From Acidithiobacillus ferruginosus (GTDB lineage: Bacteria; Pseudomonadota; Gammaproteobacteria; Acidithiobacillales; Acidithiobacillaceae): 13,045 nucleotides of DNA. The stretch is from the NCBI RefSeq assembly GCF_018854495.1, contig NZ_JABBDR010000291.1, positions 1 to 13,045 of the forward strand, written 5' to 3'. Both the position numbers and the translations under genes were made by a program. Under the pieces are notes generated by a model, which saw nothing but the letters and a program-made list of their open reading frames with translations, was not told the origin of the DNA and made no database searches. Shown piece by piece: positions 1-7,000 of this stretch (position 1 is the stretch's first letter; each line of letters starts with the position of its first letter).

Positions 1-86
1 ATGGCGCACTAGTAGCCGCCCTGAGGAGCGCCCTCGACAAGCATGGAGACCAAATTAAAGCGATTTTCACTGGGTCATCAAGCGAG
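1..86 (+). repeat. Direct repeat, copy 1 (partner at 361-446)
   Basis: These bases match 361-446 with about 7 differences, at an offset of exactly 360 bp (a whole number of codons). The match stops at the GAG/GAA codon and the sequences differ completely afterwards, which places the duplication junction near base 87. The left edge of the repeat lies outside the window. Confidence 0.85.
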
Positions 87-791
87 GACCCCAAATCGGC
101 ATTGCTCGATGCCATCCGAAAGGCCGCGGAGGGAGAGGGCAATATTTCGGGCATATGGCGCCGGTTGGGCCGGCCAGGATCAAAAGGTGTCAGAGCCAAC
201 GCGGGTACAGTAAGCGCACGGGCATCATGGGAGCGGGGGACGGCAGAGGCCAGCGAACGCATGCTGGATCTCCGGCAGTGGATGAATACATTGGCCGAGA
301 AGAAAAAACCTACGCTGCTGCTCGTGGACGAAATCCAGACGCTGGCGGACGAAAAGCGGCACGGCGCACTGGTGGCCGCTCTGAGGAGCGCCCTCGACAA
401 GCATGGAGACCAAATTAAAGCGGTTTTCACAGGGTCATCAAGCGAAGGCCTGCGGCGGATGTTTCAGATGGAAAAGGCCCCGTTTTTCCAGTTTAGCCAT
501 CAGATACCCTTTCCCCAACTGGGGCCAGAGTTCGTGCAGCACATGCTTCGCGCCTTTGCGAATGCGACCCAGCGTCAGTTAAATGAAGCGGAGGCATGGC
601 AGGCGTTTACCGATCTGGCGCTGGTGCCAGAGCATTTCCGGTTGATGATGGCGAATATGGTCCAGTTGGGCAACACCGATATCGCCGCCGCACTAGAAGA
701 TGTCAAAACGGCCATACAAAAATCGGCCGAGTACCCCAGCAAATGGGCGGAGTTGACCCCTATCGACCAAAACATGCCTTTAGTCCCGTAG
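3..791 (+). pseudogene. AAA+ ATPase, 3' part, with internal tandem duplication
   Basis: The frame is open from the window edge (position 3) to the TAG at 789-791, so this is the 3' part of a longer gene rather than one starting at the TTG at 102. A Walker B strand (TLLLVDEIQ, about 312-338) and a sensor-1-like strand ending in FTGSSSE (about 423-446) mark a P-loop AAA-type ATPase. The Walker A loop is not in the window. Unusually, the peptide GALVAALRSALDKHGDQIKA plus the following sensor strand occurs twice, at 3-86 and 363-446, exactly 120 codons apart. This fits an in-frame tandem duplication of 87-446 whose copies have since drifted (7 differences in about 86 bases). In the first copy the sensor strand runs directly into what looks like a normal pre-Walker-B segment (DPKSALLDAIRKAAEG). 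Such ATPases are common on plasmids and genomic islands; the exact role is unknown. The frame ends where a transposase fragment begins. It may be non-functional, but no stop interrupts it. Confidence 0.6.
361..446 (+). repeat. Direct repeat, copy 2 (partner at 1-86)
   Basis: Second copy of the repeat inside the ATPase frame. It follows the Walker B strand and is continued by the normal downstream sequence (GLRRMFQ), so this copy is in the native setting. Confidence 0.85.
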
Positions 792-925
792 GTGGTGGCA
801 TCCGTACTCTTGTGGAGCGACGTGGCGTCAAGAAAGCCGCCGTAGCACTGGCTGCCAAGACCGTTCGTGTGGTCTGTGCGATGATGGCACGGCAAGAGGT
901 GTATCAGGCAGCCGTTACCGCGTGA
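791..925 (+). pseudogene. IS1111/IS110-family transposase, C-terminal remnant
   Basis: Frame 2 reads GGGIRTLVERRGVKKAAVAL, then AAKTVRVVCAMMARQEVYQ, and stops at TGA 923-925. The pattern 'RRG-x-K-x-A-A-V-A-L-A-x-K-x-A/V-R' followed by a short hydrophobic helix and a charged tail is typical of the extreme C-terminus of IS110-family transposases. Only about 44 codons remain. The catalytic DEDD domain and the body of the C-terminal domain are missing, so this is a truncated copy. It begins within a few bases of the end of the ATPase frame, so that junction is probably a deletion or insertion breakpoint. Recognition is by motif only. Confidence 0.55.
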
Positions 926-1200
926 TATTAATTGAGTCCATTACAGCGTTAACAATCAAGAGGTAAAGCACTTTTCAACGGTTGCCAGATGACGAAAGAT
1001 GGCGGGACAGGTCAGACCGGCATCCAGAGAACCTGAAGAAGATAAGGGCTGCTGTAGAAGCCGTCGCTTTGATGAGGACTGGATGCGCGGATTACCCATC
1101 GGGGCCAGGGCAGTCGCCCACTAACAGGCCGAATACATGTTTGCAGTCGACCCCACCAATATCTACGACATCTTGCATAGACGGAGAGGTTCATACATGT
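926..1200 (+). mobile_element. Probable right-end non-coding tail of the IS1111/IS110 element
   Basis: About 275 bases between the transposase stop and the promoter of the next operon hold no convincing ORF. IS1111-group members of the IS110 family characteristically carry a long non-coding right end that encodes the bridge RNA guiding insertion; this tail has the right place and size. I could not identify the exact end or a subterminal repeat. The stretch around 1139-1160 (ATGTTTGCAGTCGACCCCAC) is the best guess for the terminal region. This assignment is an inference from position and length. Confidence 0.35.
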
Positions 1201-1216
1201 CTAAACTTCAACTCTC

Positions 1217-1245
1217 TTGTAAATAGATAGATCTCTAAGTATAAG
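1217..1245 (+). promoter_or_regulatory. Candidate sigma-70 promoter for the marR-emrB-usp operon
   Basis: TTGTAA (1217-1222) and TATAAG (1240-1245) are separated by 17 bases, close to the -35/-10 consensus. They lie 42 bases before the marR start codon. The following AT-rich stretch (to 1256) could hold an autoregulatory MarR site, but no clean palindrome is visible. Confidence 0.5.
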
Positions 1246-1286
1246 TACCCTAATAATCTGGGCGGCTGAAAATACCGGAGGGATTC

Positions 1287-1730
1287 ATGAGCAAAGACCT
1301 GTTGCAGGAAGCGTTTGCCCTGGCCCTGCATGACAGCGCACGGGCCTGGCGCCACGCGCTGGATCGTCGCCTGAAGGGTCTCGGACTGAGCCAGGCGAGC
1401 TGGATGAGTATCGCTTTTCTGGCGCGGGCCGAAACCCCCCTGACCCAGACCGAGCTGGCAAATCGTCTCTCAGTGGAGGGGCCGACGGTGGTAGCCATGG
1501 TGGACCGGTTACAGCGCGCTGGATTGGTACGCCGCGAGATCGCTCCGGAAGACCGGCGTATCCGACGGTTATTGCTGACCCCCGCGGGGCAGACAGTGTA
1601 TGAGGAGGTGAAGCGTGTCGCAGGTGACTTCCGCTGCGAAATGCTGGATGGCCTGGATACTGCAACGTTACGGCAAGCGACGAATATCCTGCAGCGTTTG
1701 CAGCGCCTTACCGAAGAATCCTCCCGATGA
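1287..1730 (+). CDS. MarR/SlyA-family transcriptional regulator
   Basis: This 147-residue protein has the usual MarR length. It has an N-terminal dimerisation helix, then a winged helix-turn-helix at about residues 52-100: LTQTELANRLSVEGPTVVAM as the helix pair and the wing with the signature D-R-x-x-R (PEDRRIRRLLLT, 87-97). The start is ATG at 1287, with a good ribosome site (GGAGGG) about 7 bases upstream. The stop overlaps the start of the exporter gene (ATGA at 1727-1730), so the two are translationally coupled. In this family such an arrangement usually means that the regulator represses the operon and is released by a substrate of the pump, often a phenolic or aromatic compound. That role is inferred from context; the ligand cannot be read from the sequence. 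Confidence 0.93.
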   Translation: MSKDLLQEAFALALHDSARAWRHALDRRLKGLGLSQASWMSIAFLARAETPLTQTELANRLSVEGPTVVAMVDRLQRAGLVRREIAPEDRRIRRLLLTPAGQTVYEEVKRVAGDFRCEMLDGLDTATLRQATNILQRLQRLTEESSR

Positions 1731-3277
1731 CTGTGGAAAGCGCCGCAGTCGGCGCAGAGGGGCTGAATCGGCCCCTCATCACCCTGTCCATTATGTTGGC
1801 CACGATCATGCAGACATTGGACAGCACCATCGCCAACGTGGCTCTGCCTCATATGCAGGGCAGTCTGTCCGTGTCTCTGAATCAGATCGGTTGGGTGCTC
1901 ACTTCCTATATTGTCGCCACTGCCATTGCCACACCGCTGACCGGCTGGCTCTGTGACCGTTTTGGTCAGCGTACCGTCTTTCTGGCCTCGGTACTGGGTT
2001 TTACTTTGGCCTCCATGTGGTGCGGCATTTCTACCTCGCTGGGGGAAATTGTCGTTGCGCGGGTGATGCAGGGTGTCTTCGGAGCGGCGCTGGTGCCGCT
2101 TTCGCAAACCGTCCTGCTCGACATCAACCCCCGGGAAAAGCAGGGTTCCGCCATGGCCTTGTGGGGCATGGGGGTGATGGTTGGGCCCATCGTCGGTCCT
2201 ACCCTGGGCGGCTGGCTGACGGATACCATGGGTTGGCGCTGGGTATTTTTCATCAACGTGCCGGTGGGGATCATGGCGTTTACGGGAATCTGGAAGTCCT
2301 TCCCCAGGGATTCGGTGCTGCGGCGGATGCACTTTGACATGGCGGGATTTGTCAGTCTGAGTCTGGCCATCGGGGCCTTGCAGTTGTTGCTGGATCGCGG
2401 GCAAGAGCAGAACTGGTTCGCTTCGGTGGAAATCTGGATAGAAGCCTATATTGCCGGGTTTGCAGCCTTATATTTCATCTATCATACCCGGCGCACACCC
2501 TTTGACCGTTCCTTCTTCGATTATCGTCTGATCCTCAACCGCAACTATGTCACCGGCCTGCTCTTCATTTTTATTGTCGGACTGGTGCTTTTTGCATCGC
2601 GGGCGTTGATCCCCACCATGCTACAGGATCTGATGGGCTACACGGCAATGACGGCGGGCTGGGTGACGGCACCGAGTGGCCTGGGCACCATGTTCGCCAT
2701 GCTTATCGTCGGGCGTCTGGTGGGCAAGGTGGACTTGCGGCTGCTGCTCGCTATCGGTTTCGGAATCACCGCCTTTTCCCTCTGGCAAATGCAGGGCTAT
2801 AGTCTGGTAATCGGTGAGGGCGATGTGATCTGGCCGGGCGTCTGGCAGGGGCTGGGGATTGGTCTGGTTTTTGTGCCCCTGAGCACTGCTACCTTTGCGA
2901 CCCTGAGCCCGGAGATGCGGGCCAACGGCACAGCGATCTACAGTCTGGTACGTAATGTCGGTAGCAGTATCGGGATTTCTCTGGTGGAGACCTTGCTCAC
3001 CCGCAATACGCAGATTGCCCACGCGGCGCTGAGCGCCCACATCAATGACAGTAATCCGGGTTTTCAGAACCCGGCGGTAGCCAGCCTTTATAATCCCCAT
3101 AACGCCATGGGCCAGCTTCTGCTGAATACGGAAATCACCCGGCAGGCGACGATGATTGCGTATATCGATGATTTTTGGCTGATGCTGGTGATGACGCTGG
3201 CGGTTTTTCCGCTGCTGCTGATTATTCGCTCGCCTAAGCGTGGTGCGGCGGTGGAGCAGACGGTGATCGTGGAGTAG
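1727..3277 (+). CDS. DHA2-family (EmrB/QacA type) multidrug efflux MFS transporter
   Basis: This 516-residue inner-membrane protein is close to EmrB in length and should have 14 membrane helices. Visible signatures are the TM1 motif LDSTIANVALP (31-41, with Asp32), motif A GWLCDRFGQR (73-82), the TM4 Arg in RVMQGVFGA (112), motif C GVMVGPIVGPTLGG (149-162) and WRWVFFINVPVG (170-181), which is hallmark of the DHA2 branch. It would export drugs or toxic organic compounds in exchange for protons. EmrB-type pumps normally work with a periplasmic adaptor (EmrA/HlyD) and an outer-membrane channel. Neither is in the window, so partners are encoded elsewhere or this one works alone. The ATG at 1727 overlaps the marR stop and lacks a strong ribosome site of its own, consistent with coupling. 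Confidence 0.94.
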   Translation: MTVESAAVGAEGLNRPLITLSIMLATIMQTLDSTIANVALPHMQGSLSVSLNQIGWVLTSYIVATAIATPLTGWLCDRFGQRTVFLASVLGFTLASMWCGISTSLGEIVVARVMQGVFGAALVPLSQTVLLDINPREKQGSAMALWGMGVMVGPIVGPTLGGWLTDTMGWRWVFFINVPVGIMAFTGIWKSFPRDSVLRRMHFDMAGFVSLSLAIGALQLLLDRGQEQNWFASVEIWIEAYIAGFAALYFIYHTRRTPFDRSFFDYRLILNRNYVTGLLFIFIVGLVLFASRALIPTMLQDLMGYTAMTAGWVTAPSGLGTMFAMLIVGRLVGKVDLRLLLAIGFGITAFSLWQMQGYSLVIGEGDVIWPGVWQGLGIGLVFVPLSTATFATLSPEMRANGTAIYSLVRNVGSSIGISLVETLLTRNTQIAHAALSAHINDSNPGFQNPAVASLYNPHNAMGQLLLNTEITRQATMIAYIDDFWLMLVMTLAVFPLLLIIRSPKRGAAVEQTVIVE

Positions 3278-3329
3278 GTGGGAGATTCGTCTCGTGGGCG
3301 GTGGGGCGCGACCTTTTTGGAGGTGGTAA

Positions 3330-3761
3330 ATGTTTCAGAAAATTCTGGTTGCCTACGACAGCAGTCCGTCGAGCGAAACAGCACTCAGCCAAGGCGGGGA
3401 GCTCGCCCGTTTGTGTCAAGGTGAATTGCATCTTTTCGGCGTCATCGTCAGTACCGGGGGCATGGCCATTGGTCAGGCGGCGGGGGCGGAGGATGTATTG
3501 GGGCGGGAAGGCAATGCTGTCCGCAGCAGTCTGGATGCCGTCGCGGGTAAGCTCCGTGCCGAGGGCCTGAGGGTCGTGACTCAAACGGCTGAGGGCAACC
3601 CGGCCGAAGAGATTTCCCGTTACGCACTGCAAACGGGTGCCGACCTGCTGATCATTGGGCATATTCCGCATTTTTCTTTGGGACACTGGCTGCAGGGGGC
3701 GGTCGCCAAGGCGCTGCTGCGGGAATTGCCCTGCAGCATTTTGGTGGCAAAGGCGAAATAG
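3330..3761 (+). CDS. Universal stress protein, UspA family
   Basis: This 143-residue single-domain Usp starts with the typical strand FQKILVAYDSS and ends with LPCSILVAKAK. The start is fixed by a strong ribosome site (GGAGGTGG) just before ATG 3330. It lies 52 bases behind the exporter on the same strand, with no terminator in between, so it is probably the third gene of the operon. The nucleotide-binding loop is degenerate: in the family pattern G-x2-G-x9-G-(S/T), the first glycine (110) and third (123) are present, but residue 113 is Pro and residue 124 is Ala. This makes it more like the non-ATP-binding UspA class. Usp proteins are cytoplasmic and raise stress tolerance by poorly defined means. 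Confidence 0.9.
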   Translation: MFQKILVAYDSSPSSETALSQGGELARLCQGELHLFGVIVSTGGMAIGQAAGAEDVLGREGNAVRSSLDAVAGKLRAEGLRVVTQTAEGNPAEEISRYALQTGADLLIIGHIPHFSLGHWLQGAVAKALLRELPCSILVAKAK

Positions 3762-4050
3762 ACACCCGTCCCCGGCATGTTTCGAGGCTTTTTCCTGTTG
3801 TTATCCGGTGTTTTATTTCTGCGCGTGTCATGAATTTTTATAATGCAAAGCGATAATAATTGCAACTATAAAACATCATTTGCGATGTTATGTATGTGAT
3901 TATTTAACATATAATTTTTTATTACAAAAGCCGTTACTATTAGCAGCAGTGGCCTGTTTCGGTTCCTCTCAGAGTTGGATGCCAAGGGGCCGTCCGGTGG
4001 ATTTCCATCGTTTGTAAAATGAGCCATTGCCGGGGCGGAGGAGGGGAGCT
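3762..4050. other. Intergenic region with an AT-rich core
   Basis: No gene is supported here. Bases about 3830-3930 are strikingly AT-rich compared with the surrounding sequence. They contain a perfect TATAAT (3910-3915), an inverted repeat AACATC/GATGTT (3872-3877 with 3884-3889) and a second pair ATGTTA/TAACAT (3885-3890 with 3905-3910). This is a plausible promoter or operator region for the small ORF at 4051, or a scar of transfer. No well-matched -35 box was found at 16-18 bases from the TATAAT. I saw no clear terminator behind the usp gene. Confidence 0.4.
3872..3915 (+). promoter_or_regulatory. Nested inverted repeats with a TATAAT box
   Basis: AACATC-(6)-GATGTT and the overlapping ATGTTA-(14)-TAACAT pairs end directly at TATAAT (3910-3915). 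The arrangement would suit an operator overlapping a -10 element. The function is inferred. Confidence 0.3.
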
Positions 4051-4374
4051 ATGCGCTTTGATGGTCGGGGGTGGTACCTCGAAGCGGCTGCCAGCGCCGT
4101 GGAATTGGAGAGTGAACCATTCCGGGGGCTGGCTGGCGTTACCGCCCAGCTTTTCGGCAGCCAAACGGGCTTTATCTTCCTGCTGATGCGCAGCAGCAGG
4201 GAAACGCCTACCCTCGATTGCTTGGCCGCCCCGGTGCCAGCCCCCGGAATGGTTCACTCTCCCTTAACGGGTTTTATATTCCGCTTTCTGAGGAGCTGGC
4301 CGGTCTGGATTTTGAGTGACGGAATTTTCGGCGGTTCCGGTTTACATCCCCATTCTGCAATATTAGATGATTGA
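4051..4374 (+). CDS. Hypothetical protein, 107 residues
   Basis: The ATG at 4051 is preceded by a very strong purine-rich ribosome site (GGAGGAGGGGAGCT), which favours it over the in-frame ATG at 4027. I do not recognise the family. The first ~35 residues (MRFDGRGWYLEAAASAVELE...) look like a normal protein N-terminus. Later residues are less convincing: the sequence there is dictated by a perfect 27-bp DNA inverted repeat (4107-4133 and 4236-4262) and an imperfect direct repeat. The gene could therefore be a truncated reading frame into which a small repeat element has been inserted. Its stop lies 27 bases before the convergent WGR gene. Confidence 0.35.
   Translation: MRFDGRGWYLEAAASAVELESEPFRGLAGVTAQLFGSQTGFIFLLMRSSRETPTLDCLAAPVPAPGMVHSPLTGFIFRFLRSWPVWILSDGIFGGSGLHPHSAILDD
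4107..4262. repeat. 156-bp element bounded by perfect 27-bp inverted repeats
   Basis: Bases 4107-4133 (starting GGAGAGTGAACCATTCC) are the exact reverse complement of 4236-4262. The match breaks on both sides (T at 4106 against C at 4263; T at 4134 against T at 4235). The 102 bases between contain another hairpin (CTGCTG/CAGCAG, about 4181-4197). The whole could fold into a long RNA stem or extrude as a cruciform. It could be a miniature inverted-repeat element; no obvious target duplication flanks it. Confidence 0.8.
4164..4281 (+). repeat. Imperfect direct repeat pair AACGGG(C/T)TTTAT(C/A)TTCC
   Basis: A 17-base word near 4164-4180 recurs near 4265-4281 with two mismatches, one copy inside and one copy just outside the 27-bp inverted repeat. 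The pair is about 101 bases apart, so the local sequence may have arisen by duplication and inversion. Confidence 0.45.
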
Positions 4375-4401
4375 GGCTATTGTGCCACAAACGCTTACGA
4401 C

Positions 4402-4725
4402 CTACGGCTTGATACAGTAGAGATATCCCCGCTGGCGTCGCTGTTTATCCACATCGGCAGCGATGGTCTCGGCCATATCAGGTGATGAAATGCTCTGCCG
4501 GACCACTCGGGTAGGCCGCTGGCCTATCCGTCCCCAGCTCTTCACCAGTTCCCACTCTCCCCAGAGGTTCTGCTGAAGGGTCAGGCGGTAATACCGATAA
4601 ACCCCTTCCTCAGGCTGGACCTTCTGCCACTCCAGCACCCGCCAGCGGTCCATGTCATAGACCGGATCGGCGGACGGAGCGGGGTTTGTCTCAGGAGTGA
4701 TCACCAAAAGACAGGGGAATGGCAT
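4402..4725 (-). CDS. WGR-domain protein
   Basis: The core RYYRLTLQQNLWGEWELVKS followed by WGRIG is the WGR domain, a small nucleic-acid-associated module also found in PARPs and in MolR-like bacterial proteins; here it makes up nearly the whole protein. The start is uncertain. The longest form begins at ATG 4725, inside the end of the upstream deacylase gene. A GTG at 4704 gives a 14-base overlap with that gene, and ATG 4653 gives a form starting MDRWRVLEW. None has a convincing ribosome site, so coupling to the upstream gene is likely. Stand-alone WGR proteins are common in proteobacteria, but their function is not established. There is no obvious functional link to PagL. Confidence 0.78.
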   Translation of the reverse strand: MPFPCLLVITPETNPAPSADPVYDMDRWRVLEWQKVQPEEGVYRYYRLTLQQNLWGEWELVKSWGRIGQRPTRVVRQSISSPDMAETIAADVDKQRRQRGYLYCIKP

Positions 4726-5224
4726 ACGTCAGCAACACCTCGTCCTCGCCGGGGTCCTCGTTGGCAATATACGCATTGGAAATGTGGGCTATTTTGATCC
4801 CCAACCGAGATTGATCCGCAAACTGATAAGCCAGATTCAACTCTAGGCGGAACTGGAAGGTGCCATCCAGATATTTGCCCCGCCCCTGATTATATCCGCC
4901 CATGCCGAGCACGGGCGTCAGCACCCAGTGGTCCCAGGCAATATCCGAGTACAGGCCAGTGTAACCCATGAAACCGCCATTGGTATTAGCGACGACCCCC
5001 CACAAGGCACCAACGCCGAACAACTTGGAGGCGGACTGATATTCCAGATCGATTTCTGGAAGCGTCGCGTTACCCCGATGTCCGGGACCTGGCTCGACGC
5101 CAGCCGCATTAAAGGCGCCGATACCGGCGTTGAAATACGCCGGTCCGCCCTGGATCACATGCAACCCCGCTTTCTCCTCCGCCCAGGCTGGCCCCGCTGC
5201 GAGCAGACCCAGAACCAGAACCAT
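4691..5224 (-). CDS. Lipid A 3-O-deacylase, PagL-like acyloxyacyl hydrolase
   Basis: This 177-residue precursor has a hydrophobic signal peptide ending in AGPAWA (cleavage after about residue 15) and an eight-stranded outer-membrane barrel. The family signature is at the C-terminus: FQFRLELNLAYQF, then IAHISNA (143-151), with His147, Ser149 and Asn150, and acidic residues Glu160/Glu162 at the distance expected for the catalytic Glu. PagL removes the 3-O-linked acyl chain of lipid A in the outer membrane and so alters surface permeability. The start is odd. ATG 5224 has no good ribosome site, and the bases before it encode a short-chain dehydrogenase N-terminus in the same frame. The n-region MVLVLG also lacks the usual Lys/Arg. 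The original 5' end and promoter have probably been replaced by recombination, so expression is doubtful. Confidence 0.82.
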   Translation of the reverse strand: MVLVLGLLAAGPAWAEEKAGLHVIQGGPAYFNAGIGAFNAAGVEPGPGHRGNATLPEIDLEYQSASKLFGVGALWGVVANTNGGFMGYTGLYSDIAWDHWVLTPVLGMGGYNQGRGKYLDGTFQFRLELNLAYQFADQSRLGIKIAHISNAYIANEDPGEDEVLLTYAIPLSFGDHS

Positions 5225-5282
5225 CGCCCGGCCGAGCCCGCAGCCGCCGCCGGTGACTATGGCGACCTTGCCCGCAAGTCGC

Positions 5283-5290
<8 letters not shown>
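5225..5290 (-). pseudogene. Short-chain dehydrogenase/reductase, N-terminal fragment
   Basis: Read leftwards from 5281, the sequence encodes RLAGKVAIVTGGGCGLGRAM, the first beta strand and the TG-x3-G-x-G cofactor-binding loop of an SDR. The frame overlaps the stop of the aldo/keto reductase gene and has no start codon that I can identify. After about 20 residues it runs in frame into the PagL-like signal peptide. It is therefore the broken 5' end of an SDR gene that once followed the reductase, cut at the junction with pagL. Confidence 0.75.
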
Positions 5291-6275
<985 letters not shown>

Positions 6276-6365
6276 ATCTTGCTCCTGAAACTTGTCGCCT
6301 CTTCAGCGGGGCAACGCTACCCGTCCGGCATGGCCCCGCCATAAATCGCGCGCGGAGGCTCTGCC

Positions 6366-6382
6366 AGCATGCAGAGCATGCT
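6366..6382. repeat. 17-bp palindrome at the tnpA truncation point
   Basis: AGCATGC-AGA-GCATGCT is a perfect inverted repeat with 7-base arms. It sits where the Tn3-type transposase similarity ends and the GC-rich upstream region of the aldo/keto reductase begins. Confidence 0.7.
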
Positions 6383-6558
6383 AACATGAATGAAAGATAG
6401 ACAGCGAACCCCAAGCGATTCTCTGGCCCACGATGCTGGCGGATGATGGAGAGGTCCCACTCGTTGAAGGCGTAGCGCCGGATGAGATTATTCTGGGTGG
6501 TGGGTATTTTGAGCAGACTATTGCGCTCGGCGGCAGACAGCATGGAACGGCGCGGCAT
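6383..6558 (-). pseudogene. tnpA: Tn3-family transposase (TnpA), N-terminal remnant
   Basis: From ATG 6558 the frame reads [19 protein letters not shown], then [20 protein letters not shown] and [12 protein letters not shown], the well-known start of Tn3-family transposases (consensus near 'RRxILSxxER...LSxxDLxxIxxRRGxxNRLGFAVQL'). A ribosome site (GAGAGGAG) precedes it. Full TnpA proteins are close to 1000 residues; here about 58 codons remain before the frame enters unrelated sequence near 6383. The DDE catalytic domain is absent, so the element cannot move by itself. Confidence 0.85.
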
Positions 6559-6609
6559 GGGGTACTCCTCTCGCAATTTTCCGTGCGGTTTCGGATAAAC
6601 GCTAATCCC

Positions 6610-6662
6610 ATGTACGAAAGTAATAAAAACATCATTGTGGACATGCACCACAATTCGTACAT
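6610..6662. other. Palindromic site upstream of tnpA, candidate resolution site
   Basis: Perfect 9-base arms ATGTACGAA (6610-6618) and TTCGTACAT (6654-6662) enclose a second perfect pair ATTGTGG (6634-6640)/CCACAAT (6648-6654). The site lies between the transposase start and the terminal repeat, where Tn3-family elements often keep their res/IRS site for cointegrate resolution. No resolvase gene is present in the window. The assignment as a recombination site is an inference. Confidence 0.45.
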
Positions 6663-6779
6663 CGCTTTCGGTTACGCTGGAAGCTGCAACGTGTGGATCA
6701 CGGCACCTGTAACCGATTCTGCTGGTGATGGAATATGCCAAAGCCAGCACATACAGGTTATTCCGTGGCCTCGCAGGGT

Positions 6780-6818
6780 CTTAACGTACTTTAAATTCCG
6801 TATCCTGAAGGGACCCCC
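6780..6818 (-). mobile_element. Terminal inverted repeat of the Tn3-family transposon
   Basis: The + strand reads CTTAACGTACTTTAAATTCC and then CGTATCCTGAAGGGACCCCC (sharing a base). The reverse complement begins GGGGGTCCCTTCAGGATACG and ends GTTAAG. This lines up along its length with the 38-bp ends of Tn21/Tn3-type elements (GGGG...TCAG...ACGGAA...AAAGYACGYTAAG). The outer tip is at about 6818, so the transposon body lies to the left and contains tnpA, while sequence from 6819 onward is outside it. The partner repeat was not found. Confidence 0.7.
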
Positions 6819-6829
6819 ACTTAAACCAA

Positions 6830-7000
6830 ATGGCCTCCACAAAACCCAGGGCGGTTCACTACAGCGTCGATTACATAATGGGTGGCCTTGACGTGAACGG
6901 AGTGGATCACTTCGAGTACCGCCAGGGTTGGCGTTTACTTAACACCGGCGTGCCTAGAACACATTTCGACTTATGCATGGCCCATGAAGCTTCAATCTAA
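6830..7000 (+). CDS. Small ORF, 56 residues, unrecognised
   Basis: An ATG 12 bases outside the Tn3 end opens a frame that starts MASTKPRAVHYSVDYIMGGL and ends CMAHEASI before TAA 6998-7000. Its composition looks like a real globular protein (aromatics, charged residues, few rare residues). There is no ribosome site, however, and no family that I recognise. It may be a fragment of a gene cut by the transposon. Confidence 0.2.
   Translation: MASTKPRAVHYSVDYIMGGLDVNGVDHFEYRQGWRLLNTGVPRTHFDLCMAHEASI

Noticed and set aside
1250..2404. Long - strand open frame (384 codons) opposite marR and the exporter
   Set aside because: Antisense shadow of two clearly real genes; Arg/Pro/His-rich composition, no ribosome site, no known motif.
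1727..3277. Possibility that the exporter gene is fused with or accompanied by an EmrA-type adaptor
   Set aside because: The next gene is a universal stress protein and no HlyD-like sequence is present in the window.
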